64,000 nt of DNA from positions 201,314-265,313 of the forward strand of contig JAFDWN010000015.1 of the NCBI GenBank assembly GCA_018268465.1, in the 5' to 3' direction. Positions 28,927 through 35,649 of the stretch are shown here, one piece after another. The position numbers were made by a program, and so were the translations under genes. This DNA is from Actinomycetota bacterium (GTDB lineage: Bacteria > Actinomycetota > Actinomycetes > Mycobacteriales > Mycobacteriaceae). Position 1 is the first letter of the stretch; each line of letters starts with the position of its first letter. The notes under the pieces were generated by a model. The model was not told the origin of the DNA. It did no database searches and was given only the letters and a program-made list of their open reading frames with translations.

Positions 28927-30330
28927 CTACACCGTGGCCCGGTCGCCGTCGGGACGGTCTGCGGGCACGTCGGCACCGAGCCGCTGCCACGCCCGCCGCA
29001 CGATGGCGCTCGCCGTGCCCCTGCGCAGGGCCACGAGGAAAACCACCGGAGTGGCGGCTGTTACGGCGACGGGATAGATCAGACCCGCCATCACGGTGCC
29101 GGTGGCCGAATTCAGCGACAGCGCCACCAGCGGGGTGAATCCGCCGAACACGCCTGTGCCGACGTGATAGGCCAGCGACAACCCGGTGTAACGGATCTGC
29201 GGCGGGAACAGCTCGCACAGGAACGCAGCGGTGGGCCCGTAGATCATCGCCACGAAGACGACCTGGATCGTCATGGCGGCCACCAGCTGGGCGCGATCGC
29301 CGCGCAGCGCGGCGTCGCGGATCCACCCGAACAGCGGCAGATAGCCGGCCGCCGACAGCACCAGACCGGCCAGGATGATCCTGGTCCGCCCGTGTCTGTC
29401 GGACAACCAGCCGAACAACACGAAGAACGGCGTGGCGAGCACAAGGGCGATCCCGACACACACGTTGGCGGTGACGAAGTCCACCGCCAGCACCGTTTGC
29501 AGGAAGTACAGCGTGTAGAACTGGCTGGTGTACCAGGCGACGCCCAACCCGGCGGTGAGCCCGAAGATCACCGCGACCAGCAAGATCAGCGACGGCCGCG
29601 CACCGATGGTGTCGGAAATCGGTGAGCGCGAGAGAGTTCCGCTACGGCGCATCTCCTCGAACACCGGCGACTCGTGCATCTTGAGCCTGATCTTCAGCGA
29701 GAACAACACCAGGACCGCCGACAGCAGGAACGGGATGCGCCACCCCCACTGGCTGAATGCTTCCTCCCCGACCGCCACCCGGCAGAGCACGATCACGCAG
29801 ATCGACAGCAGCAGGCCGCCCGTCGCGGTGGTCTGCAGGAAACTCGTATAGGTGCCACGGCGGTTCGGCGGCGCATTCTCCGCGATGTAGATGGCCGCGC
29901 CTCCGTACTCACCGCCGATCGCCAGGCCCTGCAGGAGCCGAAGCAAGACCAACAGCAGCGGCGCGGCCATCCCGATGTGCTCGTAGGTGGGCATGAGTCC
30001 GAGCAGAGTCGTCGCACCGCCCATGATGAGAAGGGTGGCCAGGAAGGTCTTCTTGCGCCCGACGCGGTCGCCCATCCGCCCGAACAGCACCGCGCCGATA
30101 GGGCGGACCACGAATCCCGTACCGAATGCGGCGATGGTCACGAGAAGTGCCGCGGTCCCGTTGCCCTCGGGAAAGAACATCCCGGAGAACACCACCGCGA
30201 GGCTGCCGTAGATGTAGAAGTCGTACCACTCGATGAGTGTTCCGACGCTGGACGCCGTGATGATCTTTCGCAGGTTGCGCTTGGGCGCTGCCGCGGCGGG
30301 CGTCTGTGGCGCTTCCGATGTGCTGCTCAT
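28927..30330 (-). CDS. MHS-family metabolite:proton symporter
   Basis: 467-residue major facilitator protein of the metabolite:H+ symporter group (citrate, shikimate, proline/betaine relatives). The signature SSVGTLIEWYDFYIYGSLA marks helix 1, GRMGDRVGRKKTF is the cytosolic loop between helices 2 and 3, and RLLQGLAIGGEYGGAAIYIAE begins helix 4. The substrate is not known; its operon partners (nitronate monooxygenase, tautomerase) suggest an organic acid or nitro-acid. Start ATG at 30330 with AGGA upstream; 30345 is an alternative. Confidence 0.85.
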   Translation of the reverse strand: MSSTSEAPQTPAAAAPKRNLRKIITASSVGTLIEWYDFYIYGSLAVVFSGMFFPEGNGTAALLVTIAAFGTGFVVRPIGAVLFGRMGDRVGRKKTFLATLLIMGGATTLLGLMPTYEHIGMAAPLLLVLLRLLQGLAIGGEYGGAAIYIAENAPPNRRGTYTSFLQTTATGGLLLSICVIVLCRVAVGEEAFSQWGWRIPFLLSAVLVLFSLKIRLKMHESPVFEEMRRSGTLSRSPISDTIGARPSLILLVAVIFGLTAGLGVAWYTSQFYTLYFLQTVLAVDFVTANVCVGIALVLATPFFVLFGWLSDRHGRTRIILAGLVLSAAGYLPLFGWIRDAALRGDRAQLVAAMTIQVVFVAMIYGPTAAFLCELFPPQIRYTGLSLAYHVGTGVFGGFTPLVALSLNSATGTVMAGLIYPVAVTAATPVVFLVALRRGTASAIVRRAWQRLGADVPADRPDGDRATV

Positions 30331-30397
30331 GGGAATCCTGTTCATCAAGAAGGTCAGTGGGACAGCGGAATTGGACGACGTCGACACCCTGCCGGGA

Positions 30398-31381
30398 TTA
30401 CCGGGCCAGCCCCGTCAGTGCGCCGACCCGACCGAGAATCCGGGTGGCCGTGGCGACCATGTCGCTGATGATCGAGGCCGCCGTCTCGATACGGTCGATC
30501 TGACCGATGGCCTCGCCGACGATCACGTTGGCGACGTCGTAGTCACCGGCGTTCACCGCATCCGCGAATCGGGTCTTGTTGTCCGCCAGGCACTCTTGCA
30601 GCTGCGACTCGCTGCCGTGCCAACGCTGCACGAAGTCGTTTCTCAGCACTCGTCCGCTGTACGGCGCGGGCCACGACTTTCCGCGGACGATGTCGAACAC
30701 GCTCTGCCGGACCGTGTCGTCACCGCCGGCCCGAAGTCCGCGCATCTGGCATGCCGGCGGGATCGCGGCCTCCCGGGCAGCCCAGAAGCGGGTACCGACC
30801 AGGACCCCGTCGGCGCCCAGCGCGAGGGCGGCGGCCAGTCCCCTGCCGTCGGCGATACCGCCCGCGGCGAGCAGCTGGACGTGGGGTGCGCGGGTTCGCA
30901 GCAGATCGGCCAGTTCGGGCACCAGCGTGAAGGTGGACCTGGTCCCGGTGCCGTGTCCGCCGGCCTCACCTCCCTGGGCGGCGATGACGTCGGCGCCCAC
31001 CTCGATCGCGCGGTGGGCCTGTGCGACGGTGTGCACCTGGCAGATGAGCGGGATCCCCGCGGCCCGCACCGCGGGCGCATGGGGCGCGGGGTCGGCGAAC
31101 GACAAGAAGATGGCGGCCGGCCGGTGGGCGATCGTCGTGTCGAGCAGCCCCGGGTGCTGCGCCATCGACCAGGTGATGAAACCACACCCGATCGCATTCG
31201 ACACCCGGGCGAACTGCTCGTCGAGCCACGCCTCGTCGCCGTATCCGCCGCCGAGCAATCCCAGCCCGCCCGCCTCGGCCACCGCGGTGGCCAGCCGCCA
31301 GTCGGCGACGTAGTCCATCGGGGCCAGGACGATGGGATGCTCGATACCGAACTTCTCGGTCAGACGATTCCGTAGGCTCAT
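30398..31381 (-). CDS. Nitronate monooxygenase (2-nitropropane dioxygenase family)
   Basis: FMN enzyme of 327 residues that oxidises alkyl nitronates to carbonyl compounds and nitrite. Features: PIVLAPMDYVADWRLA at the N-terminus, AQGGEAGGHGTGT (about 134-146) with the catalytic-type His, and LLAAGGIADGRGLAAALALGADGVLVGTRF for the FMN phosphate. ATG preceded by GAGAGGAA. First gene of an operon with the MHS transporter and tautomerase. Many members have uncertain physiological substrates. Confidence 0.87.
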   Translation of the reverse strand: MSLRNRLTEKFGIEHPIVLAPMDYVADWRLATAVAEAGGLGLLGGGYGDEAWLDEQFARVSNAIGCGFITWSMAQHPGLLDTTIAHRPAAIFLSFADPAPHAPAVRAAGIPLICQVHTVAQAHRAIEVGADVIAAQGGEAGGHGTGTRSTFTLVPELADLLRTRAPHVQLLAAGGIADGRGLAAALALGADGVLVGTRFWAAREAAIPPACQMRGLRAGGDDTVRQSVFDIVRGKSWPAPYSGRVLRNDFVQRWHGSESQLQECLADNKTRFADAVNAGDYDVANVIVGEAIGQIDRIETAASIISDMVATATRILGRVGALTGLAR

Positions 31382-31433
31382 GCGGGTTCCTCTCGATTCC
31401 AGCGTGTTTCACGTCACGCGGGCCGGTGGAACC

Positions 31434-31464
31434 ACGCTAGGTCGGACCTCGGCGCGGGGTCCAA
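31434..31464 (-). promoter_or_regulatory. Candidate promoter of the nitronate monooxygenase operon
   Basis: On the minus strand TTGGAC (31464-31459) and TAGCGT (31439-31434) are spaced by 19 bases, placing the start site near 31427 and giving a leader of about 45 bases. Confidence 0.4.
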
Positions 31465-31482
31465 CGGTTTGTGGGGAACCCT

Positions 31483-31503
31483 GCGTTCTGCAAAACAGAA
31501 CGC
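31483..31503. promoter_or_regulatory. Perfect palindrome upstream of the nitronate monooxygenase operon
   Basis: GCGTTCTG-CAAAA-CAGAACGC is an inverted repeat with eight-base arms and a five-base spacer, about 100 bases before the monooxygenase start and just upstream of the candidate -35 box. Size and symmetry fit an operator for a dimeric regulator. No regulator gene adjoins it, so the protein is unknown. Confidence 0.6.
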
Positions 31504-31766
31504 TCGTGCGTGCCGCCGACGGCACCGGGTACGCCACCGTACACCCGGCCGACGGCTTTGCGGCACAACGCCTTACACCGCTGGTATGGGCGTGGGAACG
31601 TGGCAGCTCGGACGGGCGTGGTGTCCCGGACTCGCATGGCGTAGACGGAATTGTTCGCATACTTCGTCAGGTAAATGTCGCCGTGCGGATCGTCGGCCAG
31701 ATCTCGATGGTCCGCGCGTAGGCGCGTTTTGCCGTCCGCACTGACTACCGTCTCCTCTGGCCCCAG
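31504..31766. other. Non-coding stretch between the divergent monooxygenase operon and the serine hydrolase
   Basis: Part of a 397-bp gap (31382-31778). Apart from the monooxygenase promoter, the palindrome and the -10 box of the downstream hydrolase, nothing recognisable is present. Short open frames here have no ribosome sites or mycobacterial codon bias. The composition is less GC-rich than its neighbours. Confidence 0.4.
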
Positions 31767-31772
31767 TAGGCT
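31767..31772 (+). promoter_or_regulatory. -10 box for a probable leaderless hydrolase mRNA
   Basis: TAGGCT ends six bases before the ATG at 31779, and no Shine-Dalgarno sequence is present, so transcription probably starts at the A of the ATG. GACTAC at 31743-31748 is a weak -35 match with an 18-base spacer. Confidence 0.5.
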
Positions 31773-31778
31773 GCCCCG

Positions 31779-32981
31779 ATGAATCTCGACGGCAATCAGG
31801 CATCGGTGCGCCAGGCCATAGACGCCGGCCTGCTCGCCGGGGCGGTGACCCTCGTCTGGCACGCCGGGCGCATCGAACAGGTGAACACGCTGGGCTTCCG
31901 CGATGTGGAGGCCCGGCTGCCGATGCAGCGCGACACGATGTTCCGCATCGCGTCCATGACCAAGCCGGTGACCGTCGCGGCCGCCATGACACTGGTCGAG
32001 GAGGGCCGGCTGACCCTTGCCGACCCGGTCGCCACCTGGTTGCCGGAGTTGGCCCAGCCCCGGGTGCTGCTCGATCCCGACGGCCCCCTCGACCGCACCG
32101 CCCCCGCCCGGCGCCCGATCACGATCGACGACCTCATGACCCATCGCAGCGGGCTGGCCTACGTGTTCTCCGCCTCGGGACCGTTGCGCACCGGCTACGC
32201 GAAGATGTCGGTGCACCAGGACCAGGACCGCTGGCTGGCCGAGTTGGCGCGCCTTCCACTCGTGCACCAGCCCGGCGACCGGCTCACCTACAGCCACGCC
32301 ACCGACGTCCTCGGCATCGTCCTCGCCAGAGTCGAAGGCAAGCCACTCGGCGATATTCTCGCCGAGCGTGTCTTCGCGCCGCTGGGTATGACGGACACCG
32401 GGTACAGCGTCGGACGAGCGGGCCGCGCACGCGCGGCGACGATGTACCGGCTCGACAAGGACGGCGAGCTGCGCCACGACGTCATGGGTCCGGCGCCGAT
32501 CGTCCCGCCGACGTTCTGCCGCGGCGGCACCGACCTGTGGTCGACGGTCGACGACTACCTGACGTTCGCGCGGATGCTGCTCGGCGGCGGCACGGCCGAC
32601 GGTGCGCGGGTGCTCTCCGAGGAATCGGTGCGGCTCATGCGCACCGACCGCCTGACCCCCGACCAGAAGCGGTATCCGTTCCTCGGGTCGCCGTTCTGGC
32701 TCGGCCGCGGCTTCGGGCTCAACCTGTCGGTGGTCACCGATCCGGCCAAGTCACGCCAGCTGTTCGGGCCAGGCGGCGCGGGTACGTTCGGCTGGCCCGG
32801 CGCGTACGGCACCTGGTGGCAGGCCGACCCGGCCGCGGATCTGATCCTGATCTACCTGATCCAAAACCATCCCACCGCCGCGGTGGACGCCGCCACCATC
32901 GCGGGCAACACGTCGCTGGCCACACTGCAGTCCGCCCAACCGAAGTTCGTCCGGCGCACCTATCAGGCACTGGGTTTGTGA
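31779..32981 (+). CDS. Serine hydrolase, beta-lactamase / esterase EstB-like
   Basis: 400-residue cytosolic member of the class C beta-lactamase-like family. The nucleophile is Ser59 with Lys62 in IASMTKP; Tyr171 in LTYSHATD is the second motif; WPGAYGTWW late in the protein sits where the third motif is expected. FRIASMTKPVT and GLAYVFSASGP resemble EstB-type esterases rather than resistance enzymes, and there is no signal peptide. The substrate is unknown. It is unrelated at the subgroup level to the two NylB-like copies near 5000. The stop overlaps a possible GTG of ligC. Confidence 0.85.
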   Translation: MNLDGNQASVRQAIDAGLLAGAVTLVWHAGRIEQVNTLGFRDVEARLPMQRDTMFRIASMTKPVTVAAAMTLVEEGRLTLADPVATWLPELAQPRVLLDPDGPLDRTAPARRPITIDDLMTHRSGLAYVFSASGPLRTGYAKMSVHQDQDRWLAELARLPLVHQPGDRLTYSHATDVLGIVLARVEGKPLGDILAERVFAPLGMTDTGYSVGRAGRARAATMYRLDKDGELRHDVMGPAPIVPPTFCRGGTDLWSTVDDYLTFARMLLGGGTADGARVLSEESVRLMRTDRLTPDQKRYPFLGSPFWLGRGFGLNLSVVTDPAKSRQLFGPGGAGTFGWPGAYGTWWQADPAADLILIYLIQNHPTAAVDAATIAGNTSLATLQSAQPKFVRRTYQALGL

Positions 32982-32992
32982 GCGCGAGGCCG

Positions 32993-34075
32993 ATGAAGCT
33001 GCCGGTCTTGCCGCCGGTTTCGCCGATGCTGGCCAAATCGGTGGCCACGATCCCGCCGGGTGCGTCCTACGAGCCCAAGTGGGACGGGTTTCGGTCGATC
33101 TGCTTCCGTGACGGTGCACAGGTCGAGCTGGGCAGCCGCAACGAACGGCCGATGACGCGGTACTTCCCCGAACTGGTCGCGGCAGCCGCCGCCGAACTGC
33201 CCGATCGCTGCGTGATCGACGGCGAGATCGTCATCGCGACCGGCCGCGGCCTGGATTTCGAGGCGCTGCAGCTGCGTCTGCACCCGGCCGAATCGCGAGT
33301 GCGCATGCTCGCCGAGCGAACCCCCGCATGCTTCATCGCATTCGACCTACTCGCCCTCGGCGAGGCCGATTACACCGGCCGGCCCTTTCGCGAGCGGCGC
33401 GCCGCCCTCATCGAGGCCATGGCAGGCTCGGGTTCCTCGTTCCACATCACCCCGGCGACCACCGATGCGACGACCGCGCAACGGTGGTTCGACCAGTTCG
33501 AGGGCGCCGGCCTGGACGGAATCATCGCCAAACCCCTCGCCCTCACCTATCAGCCCGACAGGCGTGCGATGTTCAAGATCAAGCACGTACGGACCGCCGA
33601 CTGCGTGGTGGCCGGCTACCGCGCGCACAAATCCGGCCCCGATGCCGTCGGCTCCCTGCTGCTCGGGCTCTACCGCGACGACGGCACACTGGCTTCCGTC
33701 GGCGTCGTCGGGGCGTTCCCGATGGCCACACGACGGCAACTGTTCACCGAATTGCAGCCGCTGGTCACCACTTTCGACGGCCATCCGTGGAACTGGGCCG
33801 CTCACATCGCAGCCGAACGCCCCTCGGCCCGGAACGCGGGGTCCCGCTGGAACGCCGGTAAGGATCTGTCGTTCGTGCCGTTGCGCCCGCAGCGCGTGGT
33901 CGAAGTCCGCTATGACCACATGGAAGGTGAACGGTTCCGCCACACCGCCCAGTTCAACCGCTGGCGGCCCGACCGCGACCCACCATCGTGCACCTACGCC
34001 CAGCTCGATCAACCGCCGACGTTCCGCCTCGACGACATCGTGCCCGGGCTACGTCCACACACGATCCCGGGTTAG
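32993..34075 (+). CDS. ligC: ATP-dependent DNA ligase LigC
   Basis: Stand-alone ATP-dependent ligase of 360 residues that seals nicks, a backup to LigD in mycobacterial repair. The adenylated lysine is Lys29 in YEPKWDGFRS; downstream motifs are ERPMTRYFPE (motif III region), IDGEIVI, DGIIAK (motif IV) and FKIKHVRTADCVV (motif V). It lacks the polymerase and phosphoesterase domains of LigD. The ATG at 32993 (MKLPVLPPVSPMLAKS) matches the remembered M. tuberculosis Rv3731 start; a GTG at 32978 overlapping the upstream stop would add five residues. Confidence 0.94.
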   Translation: MKLPVLPPVSPMLAKSVATIPPGASYEPKWDGFRSICFRDGAQVELGSRNERPMTRYFPELVAAAAAELPDRCVIDGEIVIATGRGLDFEALQLRLHPAESRVRMLAERTPACFIAFDLLALGEADYTGRPFRERRAALIEAMAGSGSSFHITPATTDATTAQRWFDQFEGAGLDGIIAKPLALTYQPDRRAMFKIKHVRTADCVVAGYRAHKSGPDAVGSLLLGLYRDDGTLASVGVVGAFPMATRRQLFTELQPLVTTFDGHPWNWAAHIAAERPSARNAGSRWNAGKDLSFVPLRPQRVVEVRYDHMEGERFRHTAQFNRWRPDRDPPSCTYAQLDQPPTFRLDDIVPGLRPHTIPG

Positions 34076-34078
34076 GCT
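34073..34078 (+). promoter_or_regulatory. -10 box for a possible leaderless monooxygenase mRNA
   Basis: TAGGCT overlaps the ligC stop region and ends seven bases before the ATG at 34086, which has no Shine-Dalgarno sequence. Same box and spacing as the hydrolase at 31779. Confidence 0.4.
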
Positions 34079-34085
34079 CGCGCCC

Positions 34086-35306
34086 ATGGCGCAACCAACG
34101 GTCCTGATCAGCGGTGCCGGCATCGCGGGCCCGGCGCTGGCGTTCTGGTTGGCGCGCAACGGGTATCGGGTGGTGATCGCGGAGTCGGCGGCGGGTATCC
34201 GTCCGGGCGGCCAGACCGTGGACCTGCGCGGCGCAGGCGCCGAGGTGGTCGAGCGGATGGGCCTGCTGGCCGAGATGGAGAACCGGTCGCTGTTCCAGCG
34301 CGGAATCGCGTGGGTGCGCGCCGACGGGCGCAGGCGTGCGGAGATGCCGGTGACGGCGTTCGGCGGCAACGGACCGGTGTCGAAGCTGGAGATCCTGCGC
34401 GGTGACCTGGTCGACGTGCTCTTCCAGGCCACCAGGGACAGCGTGGAGTACCGCTTCGGCACCCGCATCGCCGGCCTCGAGCACGACGGCGACGCCGTCG
34501 CGGTCACGTTCTCCGACGGCACGGATCTGCGCGCCGAGCTGGTGGTCGGCGCCGACGGACCGCACTCTGCGGTGCGGCGGTTGGTGTTCGGACCAGAGGA
34601 GCGGTTCGTCACCCCGCTGGGCGGCTACAACGCCTGGTTCAGCGCACCCGACCACGTCGGACTGGACGGCTGGTATCTGATGTACCAGGCGCCGGGCGGC
34701 CTCAACGCGTCGCTGCGCCCGTCCCACGATGCGGCGATCGTCAAGGCGGGCTTGGCATTCCGGTCCGAACCCATCGCCTATGACCGCCACGATCTCGACG
34801 CTCAGCGCACGATCCTCGCCGAGCGCTTCGCCGGCGCCGGATGGGAATGCGACGCCCTGGTGGCGGCCGCGCGCGACGCCGACGATTTCTACTTCGACGC
34901 CTTCGCCCAAGTCCACATGACCGGGTGGTCGTCGGGCCGGGCGGTGCTGGTCGGCGACGCGGGCTACTGCGCCTCACCGCTGTCAGGTATGGGCACCAGC
35001 CTGGCGCTGGTCGGGAGCTACGTCCTGGCCGGCGAGCTCGGTGATGTCGGCGACGGCGTGGACGCAGACCGTCTTGCCGCGGCGTTCGACCGCTACGACA
35101 GGGTGATGCGCCCGTACGTGAACCGCTGTCAGACGCTGGCCAACACCCTCGACCGCTACGCCCCGATGACGGAGAAGGAAATCTCCGACACTGCCACGGC
35201 GATGGCGTGGATGCAGCGCTGGCCGCTGCGGCCGATCGCCTCGCGCCTGTGGTTCAAGACCGCTGAATCGATCGCGCTGCCCCACTATTCGGCGTGTACC
35301 CGCTGA
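34086..35306 (+). CDS. FAD-dependent monooxygenase, group A
   Basis: 406-residue flavoprotein hydroxylase: Rossmann motif ISGAGIAGPALAFWLARNG (about 8-26), the DG motif VVGADGPHSAVRR (about 154-166) and the GD motif VLVGDAGYCASPLSGMGTSLAL (about 285-306). Such enzymes hydroxylate aromatics or inactivate drugs (for example TetX); the substrate cannot be read. It follows ligC by ten bases, but may have its own leaderless promoter. Confidence 0.87.
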   Translation: MAQPTVLISGAGIAGPALAFWLARNGYRVVIAESAAGIRPGGQTVDLRGAGAEVVERMGLLAEMENRSLFQRGIAWVRADGRRRAEMPVTAFGGNGPVSKLEILRGDLVDVLFQATRDSVEYRFGTRIAGLEHDGDAVAVTFSDGTDLRAELVVGADGPHSAVRRLVFGPEERFVTPLGGYNAWFSAPDHVGLDGWYLMYQAPGGLNASLRPSHDAAIVKAGLAFRSEPIAYDRHDLDAQRTILAERFAGAGWECDALVAAARDADDFYFDAFAQVHMTGWSSGRAVLVGDAGYCASPLSGMGTSLALVGSYVLAGELGDVGDGVDADRLAAAFDRYDRVMRPYVNRCQTLANTLDRYAPMTEKEISDTATAMAWMQRWPLRPIASRLWFKTAESIALPHYSACTR

Positions 35307-35324
35307 CCGCGCCCGCACGGAGGG

Positions 35325-35495
35325 TCACCATGTCGGTGTGCGCAGCCACCCGTCCCAGCAGATCCGGCCGCTAGTCAGCCTGCGATATCGTTCGGCCGCA
35401 TCCTGGTCGGGGCCGTCGTCGGTGACCGCCGCGGGCTTTGCCGGGTCGGCCGAGTCGGACTCGGTTGCGGTCGTGAGGGGTTCGCGCGACACCAT
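35325..35495 (-). CDS. Small hypothetical protein, 56 residues
   Basis: Begins MVSREPLTTATESDSADPAK, acidic and Ser/Thr-rich, and ends RYRRLTSGRICWDGWLRTPTW. No domain recognised. Support is a strong GGAGGAG sequence six bases before the ATG and a position between two stops, convergent with the FAD monooxygenase (18 bp apart). Codon third positions are GC-rich, as in real genes here. Confidence 0.5.
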   Translation of the reverse strand: MVSREPLTTATESDSADPAKPAAVTDDGPDQDAAERYRRLTSGRICWDGWLRTPTW

Positions 35496-35649
35496 GGCAT
35501 CTCCTCCGTTCGGCGCGCATCGTGCGCGCCGGGCGTACTTCACCGTCGTGTCGATGGTCACGCCAGTCACTCCAGGCCACACGGGTAGCTGACTACTTGA
35601 CTTGCGTCGCCGCCTCCGTGGCGGTACTTGTCCGCAGCAGCCCCACCCG

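Noticed and set aside
31779..32981. Antibiotic-resistance beta-lactamase
   Set aside because: No signal peptide, and motif context is of EstB-like esterases; resistance would need direct evidence.
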